A DNA stretch of 64,000 nt from Tritrichomonas musculus. Its lineage: Eukaryota > Parabasalia > Tritrichomonadida > Tritrichomonadidae. The notes below the pieces were generated by a model, which saw nothing but the letters and a program-made list of their open reading frames with translations, did not search any database and had not been told where the DNA came from. The DNA lies in the NCBI GenBank assembly GCA_039105265.1, contig JAPFFF010000015.1, forward strand, positions 2,046,001-2,110,000, given 5' to 3'. A program made the translations under genes and the position numbers. Positions 17,521 to 28,814 of the stretch are shown here, one piece after another; the first letter of the stretch is position 1; the number at the start of each line of letters is the position of its first letter.

Positions 17521-18437
17521 ATTATTGATACACTATCACTACTAAGCTCGAATGCAATGGAAACTGAAGAGACATAAGGAGTGATGAGTATTCTTAAAGA
17601 AAGAGGTGTTGTTGATCAAATTAAAAATATCTCAAAAGATCGAGATAATAAAAATAAAAGAACTTACAAAAAATATAATTTGAATCAGAAGATTCGTTAT
17701 GATCCTGGCCACTTTCGGAATTCGTTTAAAACAGCACTCAATAAAATGATAAATGATAACAAAACATTTCGATATGTAACTAACGACAACCAAGCAGTTG
17801 TTCTCCATAATCCATTTGATGGATTAGAAGGACGACTTTTGAAGTGGTTCAATACTTGTTTAAAGGAATCCGATGATAGCAAAAGATTAGAAATGTGGTT
17901 ATCAACAGTTCCCCATTATTTAGGCGACCATTCCAATTGCTTTCATCCTGAAGATGAAGTTCATCAAATTTGGTGGCAAGGTGTTGAGCATGAACCTCTT
18001 ATTGATATATTAAATGAATTAATAGACCAATTTTCAAAAGATATTGGTAACACATCTGTTCATCATTCATCTCAATGCGTAGAATCAGTAAATGCTACTT
18101 ATGCTCTTGTTGCTCCAAAGATCACTTACTGGAACAAAATAGATGCTAGAATTGCATCAGGTGTTATAAGACAAAACGCGCCAGTTGAAGCACCTTTCAT
18201 CACTAGAGAGTGTTGCAATGCTGAACCAATAAGCCATCAAGTTGAAGATGAGTTAAAAAGAGACACAATGAACTTGCAAAAAAAGAGAGAAATATCTAAA
18301 ACAGCTAAGTTCAAGGAGGAAAAAACAAAGCAAGATTAAAAAGAAAAAAGGTTTACCAAGATGATCCTAATGGCAATTATAAGAGAAGTGATGAAAAATT
18401 GAATAAAAACTATTTTATATTCAAGTCTAACATGTAA
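17521..18437 (+). pseudogene. Mutator-like DDE transposase, C-terminal fragment
   Basis: The longest frame is 17,581-18,339. In-frame similarity continues upstream to about 17,521 across a TAA at 17,575 (IIDTLSLLSSNAMETEET, then GVMSILKERG). It also continues downstream in another frame after about 18,325 (KRKKVYQDDPNGNYKRSDEK) to the stop at 18,435. Recognisable landmarks are YDPGHFRNSF, LGDHSNCFHP and SSQCVESVNATYALVAPK, matching HDNCSHGP and TQCNESLNNLISMLAPK in the intact relative at 48,755. The N-terminal half with the first catalytic Asp is absent, and the fragment begins right at the Polinton end, as if the Polinton had inserted into this transposon. It is not functional as seen: one stop, one frameshift and no N-terminus. 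Confidence 0.7.
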
Positions 18438-19571
18438 AATCTAAATATTCATAGTTATTATGAAAAAGTATATAAGAAATAATAATATGACCAAAAAAAT
18501 CAAGTAGTGTGGGCATATATTTCATATGAGTTGAATTTGAATTCGTTTTAATTAACAACGAATTAAAATATTTACTTGTAAGCTGTTTTGTAAAAATTGA
18601 AAAGACACAATAATGTTATGGAGAAAAAAAAAAAAAAAAAAAAAATCAAATAATGTGACAAATTTTACAAGACATATGAACGTTTTGCGAAAAAAGATAT
18701 ATAAAAAGCACTAGAGTATGTAACTTTTCTCTGAAAATAGAAACATTGCTATTTGATACAAAAAAACTTGTTAATATAAAGTTGATATGTCAATATAAAC
18801 TTTTTGTAAAAAAAAAAAAAAATGATATTCGGCCCTTAATTTAATTTTAAGTCTAAAAAGTTTATCTCAAAAAATCATTAAATTGAATTAAAGTCCAAAA
18901 AATTTCATCTAATTCGTAATTAAAATATTCTATTCCCTCAAAAGTTTATCTCAAAAAGTCTCTCATTTTATAACTAACTAGAAAAACATTTATACCAAAA
19001 AATCAAATTATTATGGCTATGTCTAGAACTTTTTTGGTATAAAGAACAAGAAATGTACGTATACATTCACTTTTACCTTTCGTTCTTCTACACTGATGAG
19101 ATGCTAAGAGAATCATTATGCTTCACTTGTAAACAACAAACAAACAACAAACAACTAAACGCAAACAAATAAACAATAACAACACGTATACATTCACTTT
19201 TATCTTACGTTCTTCTACACTGATGAGATGCTAAGAGAATCATTATGTTTCACTTGTAAACAACAAACAAACAACAAAAATCAAGGAACATTTTCTTTTA
19301 TTTTTAGTTTTACACACTTTATTTTTAACGAAATGCTTTAACTATTAACTGATTACCTTTTCGTGAAGTTCATGTCCAAGTATTAATAGAAACTTTTCGG
19401 AAAGTTTACAGGTTGATGATATGTTTTTACTAGAAAAAAGCTCTCTTATTATTCAAAACCATCATAGATATACGTTTTTTGTCACGTCACCTTTTTCAAG
19501 TATCCGTTTCATTTATCTTATTGTGAATCATATGTTTTTAATGATTCCTTGGCATCATAATTTGAAATGCC
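18438..19571. other. AT-rich spacer between transposon remnants
   Basis: No gene is seen. The stretch holds a run of about 22 A at 18,624, several A-rich stretches, a repeated phrase AAAAGTTTATCTCAAAAA (near 18,855 and 18,940), and the 127-bp-offset duplication listed separately. Confidence 0.6.
19057..19279. repeat. Duplicated 95-bp unit at 127-bp offset
   Basis: The segment ACGTATACATTCACTTTTA ... CTGATGAGATGCTAAGAGAATC ... AAACAACAAACAAACAACA occurs at 19,057-19,151 and again at 19,184-19,279 with only about three or four differences. It is a recent tandem duplication just upstream of the pogo-like transposase fragment. Confidence 0.85.
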
Positions 19572-20435
19572 ATGAGTGAAAAAGACCACCATTCTTTGGA
19601 AGACATATGCCAATATTATAGAATGTTAAAAGCTGAACTACCGGACGTTCCTGTAGGTTTGGTTTTTAATCCTGATGAAAGTGGACAGAACCAATTTGTA
19701 GATGCTAGAGATATTTTTATTTTTGTTCCCGAAGATGTTAATATTGAGACGTATCCCGTAAATCGTTCAATCAAAAGAATAACTTTATTACATTGTATAT
19801 CAACAGATGGAAGTTCTTGTGATCCTATGATAATAGTTCCTCGCCTTACATTAGATAACGAAATATTTGAGGAAATTACTAGTGGTTCAGTACTTTTCTG
19901 CTGTCAAGTTAAAGGTTTTTGCGAGCATGAATTGTTTACATACTGGTTCATTCAAAAATTTATACCTTATTTAAAGTATCAAAGAGAAAGATACCAATAT
20001 TTTGGAAAAAGTGTAATTATTATGGACGGATTCAAAGGTCATGAAAAGTCTTTAGAAACATTAGAAAATGTTTTAAATGAATTCAAAATTAAGATCATTT
20101 TAATACCTCCTCATTCAAGCGATCAAGTACAGCCACTGGACCTTTTTGGCTTTAACCTTCAGAAAAATGAAACTGCTAAGTTCACTTTCAATTATCATTA
20201 TTCATATCAAACAAATACGATTTTGAGAATTTTGGAAGGACTTAATAAGATTAAATCGCCTCATAATGTCACTGTTGCTTGGCAGATGGCAGGAATTTTC
20301 AGAGATAGATGTGAAAGGCAAGTTGATCCTAACGGAGTTATTATTCAAAATCACATAGTAGACATTCAAGCCAACACAAAGATTCGTTCTCTTAATTATA
20401 AAGATATATCTTTAAATGGTTCGAATGCCCGGTGA
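19572..20435 (+). pseudogene. pogo-like DDE transposase, catalytic-domain fragment
   Basis: The 287 residues match the DDE_1 (pogo/Fot/Tigger) catalytic core: FNPDESG around the first Asp, VIIMDGFKGH around the second, and IPPHSSDQVQPLDLFGF with the third Asp. The usual N-terminal helix-turn-helix/CENP-B domain is missing: a TGA lies in frame three codons before the first ATG, and no HTH is visible upstream. The C-terminal end continues in another frame at 20,492-20,728 (SQYTVEEAVNFLKNF ... RQAVLRLPPGFNINIP) after a frameshift in the A-run near 20,475. It is therefore a truncated, frameshifted copy. Pogo-like elements are common in trichomonads. Confidence 0.8.
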
Positions 20436-20491
20436 ATTAAACGCAAAGTGATGAGACCCGATCCGATATATATAAAAAAAAAGAAATCCAT

Positions 20492-20728
20492 TTAAAGATT
20501 CCATCAGATGTTTTTGTTAGTCAATACACAGTTGAAGAAGCAGTCAATTTCTTGAAGAACTTTATGAATAAAGATGTACAAGGTAATGTTATTCCTCCTT
20601 CAACTTCAGAACTTCCAAATAACCATCATCAAAACATTCCTAAAAAGGCAACAAACCCTCATAGACAAGCAGTTCTGAGATTACCTCCTGGGTTTAATAT
20701 AAATATTCCAAAGAATAATGATATATGA
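20492..20728 (+). pseudogene. pogo-like transposase, frameshifted C-terminal tail
   Basis: The frame reads LKIPSDVFVSQYTVEEAVNF and ends in FNINIPKNNDI before TGA. It directly follows the 287-residue catalytic fragment in a different frame, separated by a homopolymer A run, and is read as its C-terminal tail. Confidence 0.5.
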
Positions 20729-21068
20729 ACTCATTTTTATTAATTACTGCTGCTTAATATAACTTTTTCATTTATTCTTTTTTTTTTTTTTAGCTTTTGA
20801 AAATTTTTTAATATTTTTTTTATTTTTTTATGATAATCACCTTTATTAATAAACATTTTTAATTCTTTTATTATGCTTTAGCTATTTTATTTTATTATCC
20901 TCTTTATATGTAAAAAATCTTACTATTTATATGAAAACAATTTTCTAATACATAAGTATATTATATTTTTTAACTTTTTGAATTAATCTGACACCGTGGC
21001 CACTAAATTGAGAGGGTGGCCACTTTTAGACAGGACTATATTAATTTTTGAAATGATTTTTTTTATGA
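20729..21068. other. AT-rich spacer with GTGGCCAC palindromes
   Basis: There is no gene. Two copies of the 8-bp palindrome GTGGCCAC lie at about 20,995 and 21,018, followed by TTTTAGACAGGACTATA. This could be the right end of the pogo-like element, but no matching inverted copy was found on its left side. Confidence 0.4.
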
Positions 21069-22947
21069 TCACCAATTGGTCCAATTGAATTGGATCAGAT
21101 AACTTAAATGCATATTACAAAAGATGAATTTTTTTCCCAAACATTCAATTCTTTTCTTCAACATTGACCAAAACTGATTTCTATCAGCGAAGTCATGTGA
21201 GTCAACGAAATTACGAATTTCAATCTCGTTTTTATATTTACTGAAATGTTTTATCGTATTTATGATATAATTTTTTTCATCATAATGGTGTTGAGGCAAG
21301 CTGAGATCTAAGGTGAATTCGTGGTCAATTTTTAAATTTGGGTATTTAGGGCGAAAATTGAGATCAATTTTTGGGAAATTTTGGAAAACTGATCAACATG
21401 ATATCCAATGCATGCACGGTATATCTATTTTTTAGTTTGATGCTTCAAGCTTGTTTTGACCACAATTGCAACTGTCGATACTTGTTTCGTAAAACATCAT
21501 TTGTTTCATCATCTATTCATTACTGATTTTTGCTTGAGAATTAAGTGTAGATTTTTTTGTATATCGATAATTATGTTGAATTAGTTCGTTTATTTGGTCA
21601 TATTTGTTGTTGAGTTCTGATATGATTCCATATAATGCCGAAAAAAACGTATTTCGCCTTGGCGACCTTTTATTTAGGTGGCCGTGCATCGCCTCCAACG
21701 TATTTGTTGTATAAGGCATGTGATAAGGAATTCGTCTTAATAATGATACTTTTTTCCATTTATTATCTTTTTCAATTATTTGGTCGCCATTAAAAATTTA
21801 ACCAATTTGTGATAAAATTTTATTAATTTTGATAATTTCATCTGGGCATTCTAGGCATATTATAGTAAATTGTTGTGAAAATTGATGTATGCTATTGTCA
21901 AAATCTATTTGGCTTGTACATTTTAGAATTTCTTTAATTTCGTAATAATAATCATATTTTTTTAACTTCTCCAAATAATGGTGCAAACATGATAATTTTA
22001 TTATTGAATAATTGCTGCATATTTCTTTGAGGGCCGAGCCTTCATCACTTTCCAATATTTTATTAGTAAAATTTATATTGAGCTCTTCTTCAATTGTGTC
22101 TAGTAATAAACTATATAAAATTTTGGTTTCGACATGTCCGAAGGTGAAAGCTATCGGTAAGCTGGTATTGTAAAAGTAAACATTTAATATTGATACAACA
22201 AAATTTGGCATAATTCTCCAGGTTGTATCTAAAATATAACCATCTTTAAATTAAATGATGATTTCTCTGAAAAAGTGCATATGCTTTATCAAAAAAATAA
22301 ACTCCTGAAATAAATAATAATCTGTTTCGTAAACTGTATATTGAAGTAATTTTCGATGATAATATATTGGAACTAAAATTAATATAAAATATCCTGTAAT
22401 TCCTTTTGCATTTAATTCAGAAAATGAACGATTAAATATTTGATCTTTTTTAATGCCCCATTGATTTATATATTTAAACAGCATATCTGTATCATCATCA
22501 TGTTTTAATCCTAATTCTGAAACATTTTTAGCAAAATAATGAAAAATTTTACTCAAATCATATTGCGACAACAGAATAAAAGGACGTCTAAAAAAAAGCA
22601 CTTCGAGCTCTTTGAAAAGTTGTTGATGGTGATATAAAGGCGAATATTTTCATCTAATCGCGGATTTTGTAGTTCTCTTCCCCGCGAACCAAATTTTGTT
22701 CCATCTCTAAATTATGCTTATTCCATTTTTCATTTAACCAATAATATGATCCTTCAACTGATAAACGGCCGTTTGAAACAATTATTGAAATTTTATTATT
22801 TGCATCAAGTGATAATTGAAAATTGAAAAATGTTTTCCCATCTCTTTCAGTAATGCAATGATCCTTTTTGATAAACTCATGTAATTCATTTAATAAAATT
22901 GAAACAAGAATATATTTCCAATTTTCTGATGTATAAAATGGCCGCAT
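21069..22947 (-). pseudogene. Decayed MULE-family transposase gene
   Basis: Four or five minus-strand fragments in series read as one broken protein. At 22,654-22,947 is an N-terminal part (MRPFYTSENWKYILVSILLN, then GSYYWLNEKWNKHN). Then follow 22,251-22,601, 21,798-22,211, 21,513-21,719 and 21,069-21,299. The third piece has the MULE core: HVETKILYSLLLDTIEEEL, then SDEGSALKEICSNYS (the Asp of the second motif) and LSCLHHYLEKLKKY. The fourth has TTNTLEAMHGHLNKRSPRRN, the usual post-core region with the catalytic acid. At least four breaks separate the pieces, so the gene is dead. Its length, about 600 residues in total, is normal for the family. Confidence 0.7.
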
Positions 22948-23241
22948 TTTATGATATTTTATCTAGAAAATATGAAATCGGATAATAACAAGTTGCAAAG
23001 AACATGGATAGTTCGTTTTCCACTTCATCATACATAATACTTGATAAAATTAATTGATTGTGAAACAACTACTAAAGGCTGGACCATGACGATGAAATGT
23101 TATAGAAAATAATTGAAATCAATTTTGGGAAAAAGTTCAAAAAAAATCTACCGAAAACTTTCTATCGTTACACACCTATTCTCATAATTTTTGAATTAAA
23201 TTCTGAATATTTTTTTTTTTTTTTAAAATACATTTATCTTA
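22948..23241. other. AT-rich spacer
   Basis: No gene or clear repeat is seen between the decayed MULE gene and the first short inverted-repeat element. Confidence 0.5.
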
Positions 23242-23598
23242 AGGGCGTACGTCCAGTTCAATACTCAGAATTCAATGAGATTTCTCAAATATTTTCGATC
23301 TTTTTGGAGTAAAAAAAGTTGAAAAATCAATTATATTTTTGAGGAAACAAAATTCTAATTATTCATAGATTGATGATATATTACAAAAAATATTTTTATG
23401 CATTTTTTTTTCATTTTTAATTCAAAATTATATTTTGTAAAATTTTATCGGCCAAAAAAACAATTATTTTTTGATCGTTTAGGACAAATATCATCATTTT
23501 TGACCTAAACTTTTTCATAATTTGGAAGTATTGAAAGATGTATTCTATGAGTTTCTTCAATATTAACAAGTTTACAACATTTTTGGGACGGACGCCCT
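23242..23598. mobile_element. MITE with AGGGCG termini and TA target duplication
   Basis: The left end AGGGCGTACGTCC and the right end GGACGGACGCCCT are inverted copies with one mismatch over 13 bases. Each is flanked by TA (23,240-23,241 and 23,599-23,600), as expected for a Tc1/mariner-type insertion. The 357-bp interior is AT-rich and carries no transposase. Confidence 0.75.
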
Positions 23599-23673
23599 TA
23601 AATATCAGAATTTTATGTTTCAAAAACACTTTTTTTTATGTACATCTTATAACAAACTTTTAAGTTATAAAAT

Positions 23674-24037
23674 CACTCAAAAATGTGTGAACACAAAAAC
23701 TCTTAAAAAAAAATTGTGTTCGAGTGATAAGTCAATAAATATGCTGTGTTTAATGTTTTTATAGATAAATTATTATATTATAAATATTGATAATATTAAA
23801 AATTATATTTTTATTTTTTAATAACATTTTCAGCATAAGATATTAATATTTATTTTTTAGCATATCATTCAAAAAGTTGATTTTGATGATTATAAAAATC
23901 ATTCTTACCATTAATATTTTTCTGTGTTCAGTGTTGTATCAAGATGGCCAAAGGACGGTGATTACAAAAATACCTTGAACACAAAAAAATATCAAAGAAA
24001 CACGATTTTGTGTTTTGTGTTCACATATTTTTGAGTG
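23674..24037. mobile_element. Short inverted-repeat element, CACTCAAAAAT termini
   Basis: The left arm CACTCAAAAATGTGTGAACA... and the right arm (reverse complement CACTCAAAAATATGTGAACA...) match at about 25 of 27 positions. The element is about 364 bp with no coding capacity. No clear target duplication is seen. It lies between two other MITEs. Confidence 0.65.
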
Positions 24038-24077
24038 AATGTGCATAAAAAAAAAAAAAAAAAAAAAAAAAGTATAC

Positions 24078-24485
24078 GGGGAATCGTATTTTTCTACGCC
24101 ACTTTTTGAAAACTTTTAAACTTTTTGAATACTTTTTTATACATTTTTTATTCAATTTTTGCTAAATAATGCATAAATATTTAGTTCAAATGGCTTCCCG
24201 ATTCATCCAGCAATTCAAGGAGCCTGATTCGGCTTCGCGCAGCCCTGTGGTGATCACTGGTGCGTATATTCCTGAAAAATTATGTAAAAATAAAAAAAAA
24301 TTATATCAAAAAAAGCAAATAGTTATAATTTTAAGAGAAAATTTAAATTTACGATTTTTTTGGTTAATTTTCTTAACAGAGTAAGTTAAATTTCACCTTA
24401 AGATGGCGGTTTTTTACTTTCCAAGAATAGCTATTCTTGGATAGAAAAACCATTCAAAAAGTGGCGTAGAAAAAAACGATTGTCC
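24078..24485. mobile_element. Non-autonomous MULE with 9-bp target duplication and GC-rich island
   Basis: Terminal inverted repeats of about 33 bp begin GGGGAATCGTATTTTTCTAC on the left and GGACAATCGTTTTTTTCTAC on the right (reverse complement). They continue into GCCACTTTTTGAA in both. The 9-bp sequence AAAGTATAC flanks both sides (24,069-24,077 and 24,486-24,494). Nine-base duplications and GG-starting termini are the Mutator hallmark. Inside, 24,190-24,262 is a GC-rich island unlike its surroundings that starts with ATG and reads MASRFIQQFKEPDSASRSP. It may be a captured gene fragment, as in Pack-MULEs. Next to the right terminus is a perfect 20-bp palindrome (24,421-24,440). Confidence 0.8.
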
Positions 24486-24494
24486 AAAGTATAC

Positions 24495-25354
24495 AAACTT
24501 TTAAGTTAAAGTAATTCCAAAAAAGATAAGTCACCTTATTTAAAAAGTTCAATTTTTTAATAGAATTTCTATAAAAACACGTTGGAAAGTGACGTATCGT
24601 TTTTAAAATTGCTTTTAAAGAAAAAGAGAGAGGTGGAACTTAGAACTACCAATGTTCCATTCTCCAAACTTCTTCTATATACTTTATATAATAATTATAT
24701 TATGATTTAAGTAAAATCCCAAAAATAAGCAGGATAGTTTTAAGGTTCTTCTTCCCAAAAAAAATGTAAATCGTTCAATATTGAATTAACTCATAGAATA
24801 AATAATTCAATAGAACATTTTTCGGAAAAAGTTTTGGTGAAAAATAAAAAAATATTGCCTCAACGATTAAATCTTATTTCATTCAAAATTTTACTGATTT
24901 TTTAATTCTATGATTTCTATCTGTAAAAAAACAAAATCGATAAGATTCCATAAAAATATTTTTATTCAATCATTTGAAATATATATCTATATAAATTTCA
25001 TATTTTAATTCATTTTTAAAAACGATATTTATGTATATTTTATTTGTGAAATCTCATTGAATTTAATCTTTTGAATTTGAAAGGAGAACCTTAAAATATA
25101 CTGATGCAAAAATTTCCAGCTTCTATCGAATGCCAGTTTCTTTTTTCAGTATCTAGTATTTTTTGGATCGGTAAACATATATATATTTGGAAATTTTGAA
25201 TATCAATTACCACTGATTTCTTATCCCATTTGTTTTTTTCACAGAAGTTCTTTATTCTTTCATCAAAATTGATAATAGAAAACTGACATATCTTTTAAAC
25301 ATTATTTTTATTGATAATAATATATGTTAAAACATTTTCGATACTTTAATCTAC
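24495..25354. other. AT-rich spacer
   Basis: About 860 bases with no gene, RNA or clear repeat seen; the right side is the 3' flank of the BTB-like gene. Confidence 0.5.
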
Positions 25355-26980
25355 TTAAAAGTTGAATTGTCCATCGAATTCATAATATGGTCCTACTATA
25401 TCTGAAAGAGCTATTGCAAATGCAATTGTTGGTGGAACATCAGGATGACATTCGGCTTCAAAGAAATTTTCATCCATTTTTCTGACAATGAAAGTTGTTT
25501 GCCCATCAGGATTCTGAAGAACAGTATTTTTTCTTGATCTAATTGGATGATGATTATACTCTCCGTTGAGTTTCAAATTATATCCATAATTTTCCATTTT
25601 ATTATAAGAATCCCTCGGTCCCCAATAATATGTATTTCCGTTGTGTTTAAATGATAATTCTATAGAATAATGACCAGCTTTTCCTACCGAAACATATTTG
25701 ACAATAAATTTCTGATCTTCAACACTAACATCATTATAATAGTCTTCGTTTTGAATAATATTTCCAACATGATTACTAGTATCTGTACTTATATGGACAT
25801 CAGCACCAGATCCAATAACAATATATTCATTCTTTTGCTTTGCTGTTAATACGATTTGTCCATTTTGAATGAAGAAAAATCGATTACATTTCCAAAGAGG
25901 AATATCAATTTTAATCTGATATACTACTGAATGTATAGGTTTTTGTTGATCATTTGCATTATCAGATTGATTTTCATTGTTTGTATTACTTTCATCTTTT
26001 TGATTAACATCAATGCTCCTATTTGAAACGGTGTTATTACCATTCTCATTTAAATTCGGTGAACTAGAATGACCAGAGTAATTTTGATTATTAAATTGAC
26101 CAAAACTCGTGTTATTTGGAATTCCAAATTTATGATCATTTGATGTGATATTGTTTGAACTTGAATTGTTGCTATAATTGACGCTATTAGTATTGTTGAA
26201 ATTATTTGAACTTGCATTAGTATTGCTGAAATTATTATTTGAACTCATATTATTGTTACTTTGGCAGTTGTTATTAATATCTCTCATTTGATTTAGACTT
26301 GTATTGTTTGTACTTGGAACTGTATTTATATTTATATATCCACCGTTCATTGGCTGTTGCTCTCCTTCGTTTTGACTATTTAATAAATTAAATTCAAGTT
26401 CATTCATGTTTTCTGTACTATTATTTGAATTTCCTTCTGGCTCAATATATAAATATTTTAAACCATTTGATTCTTCGTATTTATTGTCAGGAACATAGAA
26501 TTGAGGATCAATTGCTTGCTGAACGAACGAAAGACCTGAGTTATAGATTTGGTCGGCTTGAAACAACCTTGCTATTTCACAAATTTCTTTGGTTTCTGAA
26601 TCTTGAACATCATTAGGCAAATTTTGACATATCTTTAAGAAATTGTCTACATTTCTTTCTGAAAAATTAGTGCATGCAATTTCAAGTTGCATTGGACCAA
26701 ATTTATAATTGCCATTTTCTAATGGTTGATATAATTCACGAAACTTCCGAGATGTGTTACATAAAAGAATAGGATCAACCATAAAACGACATTTTTTATA
26801 TATGACTGGAAAAGTGAGATGCACTTCTTTTGATTGATTGCTAATTATTGGCTGAGATTGCATTTGGGGTTGATTTTGAAAATCTTGATGATTCATATAG
26901 ATAGGTTGAGTTTGCATTATTTGCTGATTTTGCATTGATGGCTGATTTTGAAAGTTTTGGAATGGCGGTTGATTTTGCAT
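25355..26980 (-). CDS. BTB-like / tubby-like-fold protein with N/Q-rich linker (541 aa)
   Basis: Residues 1-50 are a Q/N/P-rich repeat (NFQNQP, MQNQQ). Residues about 55-160 look like a BTB/POZ domain: FPVIYKKCRFMVDPILLCNTS, then SERNVDNFLKICQNL and EICEIARLFQADQIYNSGLSFV. Residues about 190-350 are an asparagine/serine-rich, probably disordered linker. Residues about 355-541 form a beta-rich domain (YQIKIDIPLWKCNRFFFIQN, YYWGPRDSYNKM, TTFIVRKMDENFFEAECHP, PTIAFAIALSDIVGPY) that resembles the tubby/LURP-like C-terminal domain found in many trichomonad proteins. The function is unknown. The start at 26,980 is supported by an initiator TCATTT about 20 bases upstream. Confidence 0.6.
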   Translation of the reverse strand: MQNQPPFQNFQNQPSMQNQQIMQTQPIYMNHQDFQNQPQMQSQPIISNQSKEVHLTFPVIYKKCRFMVDPILLCNTSRKFRELYQPLENGNYKFGPMQLEIACTNFSERNVDNFLKICQNLPNDVQDSETKEICEIARLFQADQIYNSGLSFVQQAIDPQFYVPDNKYEESNGLKYLYIEPEGNSNNSTENMNELEFNLLNSQNEGEQQPMNGGYININTVPSTNNTSLNQMRDINNNCQSNNNMSSNNNFSNTNASSNNFNNTNSVNYSNNSSSNNITSNDHKFGIPNNTSFGQFNNQNYSGHSSSPNLNENGNNTVSNRSIDVNQKDESNTNNENQSDNANDQQKPIHSVVYQIKIDIPLWKCNRFFFIQNGQIVLTAKQKNEYIVIGSGADVHISTDTSNHVGNIIQNEDYYNDVSVEDQKFIVKYVSVGKAGHYSIELSFKHNGNTYYWGPRDSYNKMENYGYNLKLNGEYNHHPIRSRKNTVLQNPDGQTTFIVRKMDENFFEAECHPDVPPTIAFAIALSDIVGPYYEFDGQFNF

Positions 26981-28814
26981 TGCGATTTGTAAAAATAAAA
27001 TGATATTTTATGATATCAAATTTCTGAACTTTCAAATTTTGAAACATGATTTACCGATAAGATTTTTTTGAATGTATATTCAATATATTTTATTTTTTAA
27101 TTCATAAAACTTATTTTTTAAACAGTTAATTCATGTATTGTAAAATATAATTCAAATTATTTTTTTGTGAAGAAAATTCATATATTGTTAACTTTTTTCA
27201 TAGGACGATAAAAATATTTGTTTTCAAAAAAAAAAAAAAAAACTTTTTTTAAATGAATTCGTATATTGACGTCATATATGAACACTATTTTGATTTTGGC
27301 TTACTTAAAAATTGAGGCACGAAAAAGAATTAATCATATGTGATTAGAGTAACTCATTCTTTACATCAAAAATTAGATGTCATTAAAAATTGTGAAATTT
27401 ACAAAAATTTAATATGATCGTTTTATATTGAAAAACAAGCATTGGATAAATTCTTTTTATTTTCTATTAAAAAGATCTACATTAAGTTTCTCATGAATAT
27501 TTTTAATTAATTTTAATTTTTCAACTTATAAATATTTTTAATGAAATGTAATTTAGTAAATTCTATGAATAGTTATATTGATTTTCCTGCATGAAACAGT
27601 TTTTCATTAGAATGCTGTCTTTTTCTCAATAAAAAATGTTAATTATGCTACATGTTTTTTCTTATTTTTTCGAATTAAACAATTTTATAATATTTTCTAG
27701 ATCATATATACTTTTAAATACAAATATATATTTATATTTTTAATTAGCTACCATTTTTTTAGAACTCAAATGTAAAGCATTGAAAATTTGAATAACCAGA
27801 ATGATTGCAAAATTGCTTATAAAAAAGACGTTAAGGTGAATTTCATCTCAAAATTTACAATTTTTTCAATTTTGAATGTAAAGGTGCAATTTGAGGAACT
27901 TATCTTCTTATATCTAAATCCTTAAAAAATGCATTGTAAATTGTATTTCAGTGAACTTTTACTCAAAATATAAAAAAATAAAAATTTAAATAAGATACGA
28001 TAAATGATAGTTTCAAAAATATTAAATTCCCATATACTATATGCAATATAAATTATTTTTAACCCAAAATTAGCTGCTTAATTAAATCATAAAAACTAAA
28101 AAGGAGATAAAATCATTTTTTACAGAATTGAAAAATATTGAATTCTATTCAAATAAAAACGTTTTTGTTAGATATATAATGAAACCTATTTTATAAGCGA
28201 TTTATTTGTGAATGAAAGCATTTATGCATTTAAATTACATATTCACATTCTCATCTCAATTTTGTGATCATTCAAAATTTTCTTCAACGTTATGGAATTC
28301 AAATAATGAATTTGAGTAGAATCCAACACTAATACAAGAAACACATAAAATATTTTTTATTATTGATAGTTAAACAATATATTGGAATAAATATATGAAA
28401 ATTATAAGTTTTTAATTTGTAATTTATAAGATATTCAGAACTTGGCTGATAATATAAAAAACGATATAAAAAAATTGAATTAATAGAGAATACATATTTT
28501 AAAATCTATTATATATTTATATATTTAATAAAAAAATCTTGAAATATCATCACTTTGATTTTACTCGATTTTGATAAACTACTTAATTTTTAAAATCTAT
28601 AAAATATATTCAAATGTTTTTATTTTTATTTCAAATAATTTTATTTAAAATTTTCCTCACAATTATGTTTTTATTTTATTCAAATCGTTTTATATTCTGA
28701 GTTTCATAGAAATTGAATTTATACCGCTGAAATATGAAAATTTCAGAGCATATCATAGAAATAAAAATAAATCTCAGAATTTCAAAATAATCAGCAATTT
28801 TAACTTAACATATC
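26981..28814. other. AT-rich intergenic region
   Basis: About 1.8 kb between the divergent BTB-like and Myb genes. Apart from the Inr sites at its edges, only A/T-rich runs are seen, including a 17-base A run near 27,226. Confidence 0.55.
26998..27003 (-). promoter_or_regulatory. Initiator (Inr) TCATTT of the BTB-like gene
   Basis: On the minus strand TCATTT matches the parabasalid initiator TCA(C/T)T(A/T), with the presumed start A about 20 bases before the ATG. Confidence 0.55.

Noticed and set aside
19090-19125. CTGATGAG resembling a hammerhead ribozyme core
   Set aside because: No CGAAAC strand and no flanking helices at the right spacing; both copies just repeat the same 95-bp unit.
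20990-21045. GTGGCCAC pair as the terminal repeat of the pogo-like element
   Set aside because: No inverted partner was found left of the transposase fragment.
23417-23629. 70-residue minus-strand ORF
   Set aside because: It overlaps the right end of the AGGGCG MITE and is AT-rich filler, with no protein signal.
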